A stretch of 64,000 nt of DNA from Pomphorhynchus laevis. Taxonomy: Eukaryota > Acanthocephala > Palaeacanthocephala > Echinorhynchida > Pomphorhynchidae. Position 1 is the first letter of the stretch. Each line of letters opens with the position of its first letter. The DNA lies in assembly GCA_012934845.2 (NCBI GenBank), contig WNNJ02002784.1:124001-188000 (forward strand), written 5' to 3'. Positions 11,200 through 22,325 of the stretch are shown in pieces. Made by a program: the position numbers and the translations under genes. The notes beneath the pieces are model-generated. The model worked only from the letters and a program-made list of their open reading frames with translations, was not told where the DNA came from and did no database searches.

Positions 11200-13613
11200 G
11201 ATAAGGGGAGGACTTCCCCATCCAAGCTTTTATCTGGTAGAGATTCAGATGTTATAGTCCTTCAGGAGACGCGGTATATCCGTCTCCTCTTGGACATTAC
11301 TTGATTTATCCCCAAGCAAATCTACACCCACTATACTCCGTACATAACCCCACCTCACTCATCTTCATTTCAAGGTCTTTTAACCCTAGTTAAATGCTCC
11401 TTAAGATCTTCTCTCCTGTTAAACTACTCTTGCCCAGTCCTATCTTGTTTAGTTATATCACTCTGTAAGAACGGTAAACGCCTCAGTCTAGCAATATCTA
11501 CATCCGTCCAGGGGAGATTCACAACAACCGTGACCTCCTTGATTGTATTTTAGGTAGTGGCTATGACACGTTGCATGGTGACCGCAACGACAGATCTGGT
11601 CTTTGGATTAATGCAGCACTCAGCAGAGCAAGTAACGACTATCTTATTCACAAATCACCGTCCCCTATCTTTAATTGCTCAACAACAAATTCTCTCCTCG
11701 ATATATTTATGCTTCAAAAGATGTAATTGTTGAAACAACAGAAGATGCGTTTCTTCGAAAGAGGTTTTACTTTGATCCTATTGGAGTAACGTTCTTCCAG
11801 GCAGATATCCAACTCTTCCCATAATTGGAAATGAGAGTTGGACCGAATTTAATTCCTACCTCTCTTTGCAAGCTATCGAGTGTCTTTTGACTACTGATAT
11901 AGGTCGTATATGCAATCCCACTCCAGCAAAACTCAAGGTCCTTGCTAATATGCTACACCTTCCTAATCTCTCAGTATTCTCGAATGAATACTGGAGCACT
12001 AGATATAGGTTTCAGCTGGGAAAGGATAGGAGGGCATTGCTCACCTTAACCCTTCTCATTCTTCCATTTGGAACATATTTAAGAAGGAAAAGTTCGTATG
12101 TTGAAATGATAAAGCATTAGGCTAGATTGGTAGTATTGGCCTTGATAAAGTTAAAAAGGAATCGCTATCCCTACATAATTATGGAGCCACTAAATCACCC
12201 CAACCTCTCCCGCATTAGTGTAACTTCAGGAGTAGGGACTTATCTGTTACAGATATCCTTAACTCCTTGGGGCCACTCCAGGGCACCTCCAAATCCCATG
12301 CGTTACTCTCCACTCGAGTCTCAGCTTTTGACAGACAGTCAGAGAAAGGAAGTCGCCATCACTTTGCCATTAGCCTCCCCGTCCGACATTGCTGGCATAA
12401 ATATCAGCCGTCGCGTAATTTTACCAAAACAGAAATCGATTACATGTCCTAAAGATATGTGGTCCATTTCGATACAAAACTCGCTCATCTCCTTTTACGA
12501 AAAAGCGCTTGCGCGTAAAATATGAGATCATCTAAGTAGGCTAAATTTAATCCCATCAGGTTTTCATTGGTACGTAAAAGATCGCTCGGTCCATTCAGCA
12601 ATAGATGAAGTGCATCAATTTCGTCGGGATAAAACTCATTAATTTGCTGTGGCTGTTTTCCTTGACTTTTCTGCTGCATTTGACCGTATCTCCATTTCTT
12701 TCGTTATATCCTCTCTCAGGTACCTCGAGTTACTTGCAAGAATTGTCAACAAGGTGGATATATTGCTATACACTGAGCGGTTCTACTATGAATACGACCC
12801 TGGTGCGCGTCAGTGCTACCCTTTGACGGGTGTGCCTCAAGGATCCCCACTTTTTCCAATCTTATATCTTACTGCATCCATTGTACTATTCAAGAATTTT
12901 AAACGCGAATAACGTCTAGTGGTATACGCTGATGATATTACAGCCCTGTTCTCTGGACGCAGGTGCGAATAGGTAGTCTCGGACATAGCCAATTCTTCTC
13001 AAGATTAAAAGACCAGTTAACCCGGTTTAATCTTATTTAAAACTCCACCAAATCGCAGGTGATATTCTTTAATGGCACCCCTGCAACAAACCAGAAACTT
13101 AAAAGATAAGCACTCACTACCCTCTCCTTCATTTTGATAATCAACCACTCCCTACCTTCACAAGTCGATTAAAATACCTGGGTTCACTGTTACGGTGAAT
13201 TGTTTGACAAACGCTGACCTAAACATACTCAAACCTATCCTAAAGAGAGATAGAGTGGCTCTGAAACGGGCTCAGCACCTATCATTAATTCGGAAAAACC
13301 AAGTGCGCCTTTGGGGTACTTGAGCTATCTTGGGATTAGTCTTATTTTTAAGAGGACGTCACCCAGAACAAAGACTAAAGTTTCTCAAACTCATCATCTC
13401 GCGATTACAGAGCATAGTCCGCCTTGATTGGACTCTTCGGGGATGAAATATCTCGGGAGGTTCAGTCGGAGAGCGGCGTGCTGGATTAACCGGAGTGCAA
13501 AGATCCCTTGGAACTGAGCCCGTCATACATGAAGACATATATTTACAACTGGCTGACTTTAAATGCTTTTTTCTCTACATGTTTTCTTTTAAGAAACGTT
13601 TTAGTGGTTATAT
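11200..13613 (+). mobile_element. LINE copy B (Jockey/I-group), ORF2 and 3' UTR
   Basis: Plus-strand frames carry DSDVIVLQETRYIRL (endonuclease start), SVFSNEYWSTRYRFQLGKDR (linker), VFLDFSAAFDRISISFV (RT motif A), TGVPQGSPLFPILY (motif B) and LVVYADDITALFSG (motif C). The thumb and C-terminal part follow to about 13530. A 3' UTR block TTTTAGTGGTTATATAG (about 13597-13613) is shared with copy E. ORF1 is absent and the ORF is broken in many places. Confidence 0.85.
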
Positions 13614-14050
13614 AGAATGACGTTTAGTTTTTAATTAAATCTTAATTTAATTTAATTGTTATGACAAAACGCTCGCTATTAAACTTGAAGTTGTTGGAAT
13701 CAAGAATAATATCAAAATATATTCTTCTATAAGTTTGAGAGTTCAATAGCTTATATAAATGTTCAATGTATTCGGTGACTTATCATGCTACCGTTTTGTT
13801 AGCTTTTATCAAATAGTAAGACCAAAATGTCAGAATTTTTCTTTAATTCTCATAGCGCGTAGTTTTTCTTACCAATAATCGTTTCATATTGGCAACAACT
13901 TAACACATTTTTGAATAGAAAATAAGTAATAATAAAGACTTTATTAAATACACCATAATATTGCATGCAAGAATAAAAAGGTAGGTCATAACCAACTCAG
14001 ATAAAAAATGACAGAATTTTTCTTTCGTTTTTTCATCTTCCCTTTCTATT

Positions 14051-16411
14051 TCATGGCCTCAGGTCCAGGGGGATCTGAGCCCCCAACCGATCCAACACGC
14101 CGCCTTCCGACTGAACCACCCGGGGTCTTTCACCCCCCCCCCGAAGAATCCAATCGGCGCGGACTCTGCTTGGTAAACGAGAGACGAGGAGCTTAAGAAA
14201 CCTTAGTCTTTGCTCTGGTAGACGTCCTCTTGAGAAGAAGACTAATCCCGAGATAGCCCAAGTGCCCCAAAGGCGCACCTGGGCTTTCCCTTTCAATGAC
14301 AGATGCTGAGCCCGTTTCAGGGCCCACCTAGCTTTCTTCAGGATACGTTTGAGTCTATCTAGGTCAGCTTTCGCCGACCAGTTCACCGTAACGGTGAACC
14401 CCAGGTATTTTACTCGACTTGAGAAGGTGGGGAGTGGTTCAGAGGCAAATATGGAGGAGAGCGCAGAGAGTGCTAATCTCTTAAGTTTTTGTTTTGTAGC
14501 AGGGGTGCCATGAAAGACGACCACCTGCGATTTAGCTGAGTTTAAAATAAGATTAGATATGGGTAACTGGTCTTTTAATCTTAAAAAGAAATGGCTGATG
14601 TCAGAGACTACGTCTTTACACCTGTGTCAAGTGAACAGGGCTGTGGTGTCATCAGCGTACACCACCAGACGTTGTTCGCGTTTAAATATTTTGAATAGGT
14701 TAATAGAGGCAGCAAGATATAAGATAGGAGAAAGTGGGGATCCTTGAGGTACACCCGTAATAGGGTAGAACTGACGCGCATCAGGGTCGTCTTCATAGTA
14801 AAATCGCTTGGTATACAGCAGGATCTCCACTCTGTTCACAATTCTCGCAGGCAACCCGAGGGACCTGAGAGAGATCACAAAGGAAATGGAGATGCGGTCA
14901 AATGCAGCAGAAAAGTCAAGGAAAACAGACACAACTAGACGATGGCTATTATCCCGACAAAACTGCTCCACCTCACCAACTGCTGAATGGACCGAGCGAC
15001 CTTTGACGAACCCATGAAAACCTGGAGGGATCAAATTACGCCTACTTATTTTCTTAGGAATAAAAACACGCTTACTAATATTGATGCCTGCTACATCGGA
15101 TGGGGAGGCTAAAAGCATGGTGACGGCCACCTCTCTTCTCTGATCAGCTGTCAAAAGCTGACAGACCCGAGAAGAAAGTGGAACGACGGATTTGGAGATG
15201 CCCGGGAGTGGACCCCAGGAGTTAAGGATATCCGTAACAGATAGATCCCTACTTTTGAAGTTACACCAAGGCGGGATTGGTTGAGGTGATAGAGTGGCTC
15301 CATAGTTGTGTAGGGCTAATGACTCCTTTAAAACTTTATCAAGGCCAACATTCCCTATCCAACCCAATGCTCTATCCTTCCAGCAAACAAACTTCTCCTT
15401 CTTGAAAATCTTCCAAAAGGAAGACTGAGAAGGACTAAGGCGAGCAATACTCGTCCTATCCTTACTCAGCTGGAACCTATATCTAGTGCTCCAGTATTCA
15501 TTCGAGAGAGCCTGTCTGGCGGAAACAGAGAGATTAGGGAGGTTAAGCAATTTCGCTAGGACCTTGAGTTTCGTCGGAGTAGGATTGCATATACGACCTT
15601 TATAGGTAGTTGATAAAATCGCGGTAGCTTGCGAAAAGAGGTAGGTATTAAATTCGGTCAAACTCTCATTTCCTATTCTGGGAAAGAGTTGGATAGCCGC
15701 TTGAAAGAGGGCCACTCTGATCGGATCAAAGTGAAACCTCCTTCGAAGCAACATATCTTCCTCAATCCTCCAACGAATGAGGTCGTGAGAGGTGGACAAT
15801 TGCTGGCGCGACTGCTCAGTGCAGAAGGGTTTTAACAACCACCTCGAGTGAAGCAGTAAAATGTCGAGGATAGAATTTGTTGATGTGCAATGAAAGGTAG
15901 GTAACGGAGGTTTGTGAATAAGATAACCGTTCCTAGCTCTGCGAAGTGCTGCATTGATCCAACGACCAGTTATGTCGTTGAAATCCCCAAGTATCATGTC
16001 ATAATCGCTGTCAATAATACTATCCAGGAGGTCACGGTTCTTGTGAATTTCCCCTGGACGGATGTAGACATTGGCTAGACTTATGCGCTTACCGTTCTTA
16101 CTGAGTGAAACTACTAAACAAGAAAGGGCTGGACATGAGTAGTTTAATAGGAGGGAGGACCTTAAGGAGCACTTAACTAAGGTCAAGAGTCCTTGAGATG
16201 AAGAGGAGTGAGGTGGGGTTATGTACGGAGTATAGTGGGAATATATATGCTTTGGGATAAATCGAGTAATGTCCTGGGGGAGACGGATAGACCGCGTCTC
16301 CTGAAGGACTATAACATCTGCATCTTTACCAGATAGAAGTCTAAGGGCGGAAGCACCTCCCGAGTTCCACTGAAGGATATTCAGTGAAAAAGGCTCACGA
16401 GTACTCTGCAT
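14051..16411 (-). CDS. LINE ORF2, AP-endonuclease and reverse transcriptase (copy C)
   Basis: The N-terminal endonuclease shows LNILQWNSGG, VIVLQET, LANVYIRPGE and DYDMILGDFND. A linker follows, then RT with GFHGFVKGRSVHSA, VFLDFSAAFDRI (motif A), ITGVPQGSPLSPILY (motif B), VVYADDT (motif C) and a C-terminal stretch ending LGAQIPLDLRP. One TGA (14627-14629) splits 594 codons from the last 191, which stay in the same frame. FIPKK joins directly to ISRRNLIPPGFHGF: against copy D about 36 codons covering LRPISI and YEKALARKI are missing. ORF2 nicks target DNA and reverse transcribes the element RNA at the nick. Probably inactive as it stands. Confidence 0.92.
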
Positions 16412-16443
16412 TGTGATGGATTAGTTGGATGGGGATTGCCTAC

Positions 16444-17700
16444 CTAGACAGAGCTAGGTGCAGGAAGGTTACCCTTCCCACCACTAGCCCCCTCCAGGGA
16501 AGGTACTTGCCCCTGGGCAATATCATCATTTCCCTTAGTCATACGTCGAATAAGCTTCCCGATCTTGATCGGGGGGACGGCATGGGCCGAAGCCCCTCTC
16601 TTTTTTGACTCTGGAAGAACAGATGCCACTGGAATCGTGGGATTCGTGTTGATAGCACCCACAGCCATTAGTATAAAGTTTTCCAACCTTCTATGCTACT
16701 CTGCTATCTTTATATCCATCAACCGGAATATCTCTGAGTCATCCATCCGCGGTGCGGCCACACAAGAGAAGGAAGTTGTAGGTTTAACCGGACGAATAAA
16801 AAGGCTTCTGTACTCCTTGAACTTACTGCAGATCCTACGCCATGCAGGATGCCTCTCCCCGCAGTTTGAACATGAATGGGGGGCCGAGCAACGGTCATTC
16901 GACGACAGAGATAGACAAGAGGCTGATCCGCAGATACCACATGTAGGGATCCCACTGCAGCTGGAAGCCCAGTGACCCCATTTGTGGCATCGGCTGCAGT
17001 GGGGGTAGGTTAATTCGTCTATTTCGGTTATTGAGAACCGAATGTTGAACCCCATAAACGGGTTGGATGATGATTTTGATAGAGTTTCAGCTAACTCCAC
17101 TGGCGCACTACAAAAGCCAACCGGGATAGGGTTCCCGTCCCTACCCACGATTGTTCTCAGACTGGAAACTTTGAAGGTTGCCATAAACGATTGCTTGTCA
17201 TCTTCATCCATTGAACATGGTAGATTGGTAACTTTGATCGAAGCCAGGATAGGCTTTATGGTAAGTTCACCGAATTCTGTAAGATTTTCGGAAAAATATT
17301 CCGCGTATTTCATTGCGAGATCAGATGTTACAAAAGAAATTTTCACCTCGGAGGGGTGTATCTTTACAGAATTAAATAAAATCCTGTTCTTATATAGAAG
17401 CGAGAAATTTCTCAGAAATTTATTGTATAGTTGATCCCTTTCTATAGGTCTTCTTACTTTAATTAAAATCAAGTTCCTCTTTTTCGGGATGGGGGGAAGC
17501 ACCTCCCCATCGCCTAAAGATAACAAAACATTACTGACCTTATCGCTATGACTTTGAGTAGAAGAGCATCCAGTACAAACCTCTTTTTCGGTTGGAATTC
17601 TGTTAGAATTTGCTTGAAATTGACTATCGTTTGATAGTTCCGAAATTACTTGTACACTACACATTTTTTTTTGAAAATGAAAACCTGATTGATATCGCAA
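16444..17700 (-). CDS. LINE ORF1, nucleic-acid-binding protein with CCHC knuckles (copy C)
   Basis: The first 334 codons (17700-16696) hold LFNSVKIHPSEVKISFVTSD, IKVTNLPCSMDED and VGRDGNPIPVGFCS. Three CCHC-like knuckles follow: CSRCHKWGHWASSC (CX2CX4HX4C), CGICGSASCLSLSSNDRC and CSNCGERHPAWRRIC. The tail KKRGASAHAVPPIKIGKL ... PAPSSV stop is in another frame (16686-16444). In copy D the same knuckle-to-tail region is one frame (42240-42920), so copy C carries a single frameshift near 16690. ORF1 proteins of this group bind the element RNA in the retrotransposition particle. A better start may be the internal Met at MCSVQVISEL. Confidence 0.85.
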
Positions 17701-17710
17701 TGTATATTTT

Positions 17711-18224
17711 TATACATTCAACAACATACGAGCATTAGCTCAAATAGCTGGCTCACAATAAATTAGCAAATAAATTAATTAGTTATTAAAATAAGGAAAT
17801 GCAACACAACGCATTGCCTGATATGAGTGTATATGCTAAAATATAAGGTTATATTTTAACTTTCAGTCCGCTGCGTTTGTTGAAGGTTTAAAGGTTTGCA
17901 TAATAATCACTTATAAAATGATGTATGATCCAGTACAACCAAATTAACAGATCGTAGGCGCATTTCAATCGAGGGCCTACTTAAGTGATTGAGTCGTCAT
18001 AAGTACTTTTGGAGTCTGATACTAAAAAGGCTCTATATAGTATTTCCATATAGCATAAATACTATCTATATAAATAATAAAACAATATTATTTATAGGCG
18101 AATTAGCATGATAAAATATTATATTTCTTAAAATATATATTTTTATGTTTTTTAACTCTTATTCATTTTTTCAAAATTGTATTAATATATTTAAATGCCC
18201 AATTCTTGTATTTTATAAAAATGT
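17711..18224. other. Intergenic, no gene seen
   Basis: AT-rich sequence between LINE copy C and the minisatellite. No splice-bounded open frame or recognisable repeat was found. Confidence 0.5.
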
Positions 18225-18605
18225 AGCGAATGGACTATAAAAATAAAATGAGTAAACTATAAAAATGTAACGAATCGACTATAAAAACGAAATGAGTGGA
18301 TTATAAAAATGAAAAGGGCTATAATATTTTTATTAAATTATAACTAAACATAGATTTTATTATATTAATTTTCAAAATATTATTGTATTATTGTCAATAT
18401 TTTGTGGTGTTCCAAGTTATTTATTAAATTCATATCGATCAGCAACCGATATCTTGAATCATATTCTTAATAATGAAATGAGTGAACTATAAAAATGAAA
18501 TGAGTGGATTATGAAAATGAAATGAGTGGATTATAGAAATGCAACTACTTGAGTATAAAAATGCAACAAGTGGAATATTAAAATGAAAGGAGTGAACTGT
18601 AATTT
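18225..18605. repeat. Imperfect minisatellite, about 20-22 bp unit
   Basis: Two arrays (about 18225-18310 and 18473-18603) of a unit near GAAATGAGTGGATTATAAAA, with variants GTAACGAATCGACTATAAAA and GCAACAAGTGGAATATTAAA. They are separated by about 160 bp of unrelated AT-rich DNA, so an insertion may have split one array. Confidence 0.8.
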
Positions 18606-18918
18606 TTTAATTTTAAATTTATGCATTAATTTTTTGTAAACCTTGATATAACTATATTCAATATAGTTATAATATAATAATTAAATAGAGTTGTATTAAA
18701 ATATATTTTTATATAGATGATATTTTGAACAAAAGGTAGTGCAAACAAGATGTTTGTATCAGGATTCTAAAAAATTAAAAAATTAATAAATTATCTGATC
18801 TGATTTAATATTATCTTTTAAAATTAAAAAATAGATTAAACTGAAAAATAAGAAAAGTGATAGGCGATACAAAAATTTAAACAAAAAGTTTAATAAAATC
18901 TTATATAATTATTTATTA

Positions 18919-18960
18919 TTAGTTGGTTATTGTTTTTATTTAAAAACAATAACCAACTAA
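18919..18960. repeat. Perfect 19-bp inverted repeat, 4-nt spacer
   Basis: TTAGTTGGTTATTGTTTTT (18919-18937), spacer ATTT, then its exact complement (18942-18960). It is upstream of the MBOAT gene. It is not followed by a T tract or any gene end that would make it a terminator. Confidence 0.9.
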
Positions 18961-19250
18961 ATGTGCAATTTGGATTTTTCTGCTCCTTATTTGCTTGAAA
19001 GTTTATAGCAAATGAAGCTAGAGAAATTTTCTTCTCTAGTATATGAACTTCTCTAGTATACTTCTCTAGAACGTAGTAAATGTGCATTCTGTTTTATTTT
19101 AATTAGAATGCTTGTGCTTTTTGTCGTTTGAGTGTGAAATATAAGTATAAGTTATTCGTTTTCAAAATAATCAATTTAAAATTTATAATAGCAGAACTGC
19201 AAAGTCTACGGAAACGAAAGTGTAAAAAGTAAAACGTTTAAAAACAAAAC

Positions 19251-20408
19251 ATGAAAACTCGTTACAGCGTAGTTTTACCAGGAAATTTAAAATACATTAC
19301 CTGTACATTATCCGTATCGTATTACATTTCATGTTGCTTAACGAATAAGGAAATTCCGTCATTTAAATCCTTTTGGCTTTACGGTATCAATAAGTTATTC
19401 GGATTTGTTAATTTGGATTTAATATTGTACGCATTGTTTCTGTTCCTGTGTGAATGCTCTTTAATAATTATCGACCTTAATCAAACCGCAGCTGAACGAT
19501 GGAACGTACATTGGTTATCTCTTATTCCTCAAAGCTGCGTTCTTATTCTCAGCATGATAGCAAATGCACTACTTTACTTTAAACATGATTATATTCAATT
19601 TCTACCTTTGCTATTAATGATTTTAGTCAACATTGTGATCAGCATCAAAATGATATTTCTGATTACTTATCAAATGAATTACAAAAATAATCGACTGATT
19701 AAAATGAACTTGGCACAGACTGTACGGAATTTGATGACTAACTGGATCGTTCTAAAAGACTACTGTAAGGAATACCCATCAATATCTCAAAAATTTGATT
19801 TTTTATTTATTTGTCGGTGCATAATTGAAATTTTAGCCATTACCTCCTTTATTTCTTCATTTTCAAAATTCTTTCTACAACCACTGGTATCCGCAGTTAG
19901 ATTTCCATCGTTTCCGTATATTGTATATTTGATGACGATTGTTTTAAAATTAAATGGACTGGTTTGGGTATTGTTCGTAGCCTTATTTTATCAAGTATAT
20001 CAATCAATCTGTGGTCTGTCGGTGAGTCTAACAAAATGTCCAAAGGCTCAATCATTCGAAGATTGGTGGAACTGTTCGACACTAAGCGAATTCTGGAGAA
20101 CATGGAACCTTTCAGTGCATGAATTTATGACAAATATTTACATTGGATTAATGCAATCATCGTTGAAGCTATCTAGTATTCAGTCTTATACTTGCACCTT
20201 TATATTCTCAGGTATTTTGCACGATCTAACAATAATGATATGCCTCGGATTATACAGAAAGCATGTTTTTATAGTATTTTTCATCATGCAAGTACTTCCC
20301 GATCATATCTTTATCTGGCTAAAACAAAAGAGTCAAGTAATAAATATGTTCACACTTTCATTCGTTTTGATATCAAGTGCAAGCGGCTTGCTTTTAATAT
20401 ATAGCTGA
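19251..20408 (+). CDS. MBOAT-family O-acyltransferase (SOAT/DGAT1-like)
   Basis: An intronless frame of 385 residues opens at ATG 19251, with stops close upstream. It is strongly hydrophobic, with about eight membrane segments. The family signature FxDWWN is at residues 269-274 (FEDWWNCSTLSEFWRTWNLS), followed by VHEF and then SGILHD with the predicted catalytic His324. The FxDWWN...W..WN..VH pattern is that of sterol O-acyltransferase and DGAT1, ER enzymes that move an acyl chain from acyl-CoA to sterol or diacylglycerol. SOAT and DGAT1 are usually about 490-550 residues; this one lacks the long N-terminal cytosolic region. The substrate cannot be told from sequence. A decayed duplicate lies 600 bp downstream. 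Confidence 0.85.
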   Translation: MKTRYSVVLPGNLKYITCTLSVSYYISCCLTNKEIPSFKSFWLYGINKLFGFVNLDLILYALFLFLCECSLIIIDLNQTAAERWNVHWLSLIPQSCVLILSMIANALLYFKHDYIQFLPLLLMILVNIVISIKMIFLITYQMNYKNNRLIKMNLAQTVRNLMTNWIVLKDYCKEYPSISQKFDFLFICRCIIEILAITSFISSFSKFFLQPLVSAVRFPSFPYIVYLMTIVLKLNGLVWVLFVALFYQVYQSICGLSVSLTKCPKAQSFEDWWNCSTLSEFWRTWNLSVHEFMTNIYIGLMQSSLKLSSIQSYTCTFIFSGILHDLTIMICLGLYRKHVFIVFFIMQVLPDHIFIWLKQKSQVINMFTLSFVLISSASGLLLIYS

Positions 20409-21017
20409 TAAATCCTATGTTCTAAACATATACCTGTTTATTTGAAAGTATTGAAATCTATGTTTTTCAATTTACAGACTAGATGATAAACACAATTTCC
20501 TTCCCTCTTTTTTTACTTGCACTTTAATTTTCCTTGGACTAAATATCTTTTAAACTTAAAGGATAAATACAAGATATGGCCTATGCTCTGTTGCATTATT
20601 ATAGCATTTACAAAACAGCGGTATCATATGTAATTCTAAATTAAACCACTTTAGGTTATTTTAGATTTCATTATGATGCAACATACTTTATTATGTTGTT
20701 CCTAATGTCCGATTTAAAGACTACTCTGGCCTAATCACAATTTGGCATATAGCATCCTTAGATAAACATTGCTGGAAAACAGAAGAACATTGTATTTTTT
20801 CAATTCATTCAATTAAGAAATAAATATTAATTAGTAAAACAAATACGTAAGCTCATTTAACTTCAACTCATTAAGAAATGTAAGTTCTTCGTAATTCTAT
20901 TTTATTAGAAAAATTTACTGAATTTGAAAAAATCTGGTCTAAAGCGACACTGGAATGAGTGTTTAGGGAAAACGACTAACAGAATTGATTAAATACCAGT
21001 TATTAGACTGGTATTGC
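20409..21017. other. Intergenic, no gene seen
   Basis: MBOAT 3' flank: AT-rich with several AATAAA-like sites, no supported frame. It separates the gene from its pseudogene copy. Confidence 0.5.
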
Positions 21018-22325
21018 TAAAATACCCAGCAATATCTCAATAATTTGATTTTTTATCTGTCGGTGCATAATTGAAATTTAAAAAATTATCGTATTTATTT
21101 TTTCATTTTCAAAATTCTTTTTTGGTAGCGCCAGTTAGATTTCCATCGTTTCCATCATATATTAAGATGTAAAAGGCTCTTGTCGCTATCTGCACCCGAT
21201 ATTAAGATTGCCTTCATTAGTTTCCGCGACGCATCGTTATCTGCTCGGTAGAGTACCTTTGCGCTGCACTTTGGTTGCTCATTTGCATGTTGTTGTGAAT
21301 AATGCGCGCCCATGTATTGCTGGCGTAAGAAGGCGCTGAAGGGTTTCGTGCTGCTCTTAAATGTTCCTTGAGCCGTTCAGAAACCGGACGTTGTGTTTCT
21401 ACTGCGTAGCCAAACTTCTTTCCTACAACATCGCACTCATTACTTTGGTAGCACAATGAAATATTATGCTGTCTGCTTTTGTGGTCAAAGATCGGACATG
21501 CTCAACAATAAAGACGAGGCAGTGGGCTGGCTTGATTCGATACAATGATAAATATTAATTATGTTATTAATAGTTAATGTATTTGTAACGATGTTTGTGT
21601 TCCGTGTTTCAGATGAGCCACTGACGAAGACGTAACGCGGCGAAAGCTTTGCCAATATATATAATAACTAAATCAGCCTTTGATCTGATTAACTTTTGCA
21701 TCTTAACAACATGAAGCTTAAAGATAATCGGACATTTAATTCTATTTTTTTTGTGTATTTGATTATTTTAAAATTAACAGGATTGGTTTGAGTAATGTTC
21801 GTAGCTCATTTAAATCTGGTATTTAAATAAATCTTTGCTATACAAAATGCCAAAACGTTCAATCATTCAAAGATTGGTGGAACTGTTCGAGACTAAGCTA
21901 ATTTTGGAGAGCATGGAACTTTCCGGTGCATGAATTTATGATAAAAATTTGTAATGTTCGTAGCTTTGTTTTATCTGGTATTTAAATAAATCTTTGCTAT
22001 ACAAAATGCCCAAAAGTTCAATCATTCAAAGATTGGTGGAACTGTTCGAGACTAAGCTAATTTTGGAGAGCAAGGAACTTTCCGGTGCATTAATTTATGA
22101 TAAAAATTTACATTGGATTAATGCGATCGTCGTTGAAACTATCTAGTATTCAGTCTATAAGTTGTACCTTTATAATATCATGCGTTCTACACGAGCTTGC
22201 ACTGATTTTGTTGTTCAAATGGGAAAGTAAGCATGTATTTACATTTTCTTTCTTCATTTAAGGCCTTTTCGACCATTTGTTTGTCTGGCTGACCAAACGT
22301 AGTTATACAAGTTTTTAATCTTATT
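21018..22325 (+). pseudogene. Decayed tandem duplicate of the MBOAT gene
   Basis: Segments at 21018-21160, 21746-21950, 21952-22110 and onward to about 22320 match the parent from about 19770 to its end (CAATATCTCAA.AATTTGATT, GATTGGTGGAACTGTTCGA). Frames are shattered by stops and indels. A 545-bp insertion (21162-21706) splits it. Inside the copy a 159-bp segment carrying the FEDWWN region is itself tandemly repeated (starts 21793 and 21952). The 5' third of the parent is not seen. Confidence 0.85.
21162..21706. mobile_element. Insertion with short terminal inverted repeats, carrying a GIY-YIG-like PLE piece
   Basis: Ends TTAAGATGTAAAAG (21162-21175) and CTTTTGCATCTTAA (21693-21706) are inverted, 13 of 14 matching. 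A minus frame at 21456-21217 reads VGKKFGYAVETQRPVSERLK then EHLRAARNPSAPSYASNTWA, which resembles the second half of the GIY-YIG endonuclease domain of Penelope-like elements. On the plus strand CCACTGACGAAGACG ... GGCGAAAGC (about 21618-21646) has the CUGANGA/GAAA words of PLE terminal ribozymes. The mixed polarity suggests a composite of two PLE pieces. Confidence 0.55.

Larger units (their letters stand above)
13990..17710 (-). mobile_element. LINE copy C (Jockey/I-group), the most complete copy
   Basis: This element spans both ORFs in the order ORF1 (17700-16444) then ORF2 (16411-14051), with a 32-bp gap between them. No RNase H domain follows the RT, which fits Jockey-like rather than I-like clades. 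Only three clear lesions separate it from an intact element: a frame change in ORF1, an internal in-frame loss in ORF2 and one TGA in ORF2. It is therefore much younger than copies A, B and E. Confidence 0.9.

Noticed and set aside
14627-14629. Programmed TGA read-through or a changed genetic code
   Set aside because: Host frames here end normally at TAA or TAG, and other LINE copies have sense codons at this place; shared decay is simpler.
16565-16975. 136-codon plus frame
   Set aside because: Antisense shadow of LINE C ORF1.
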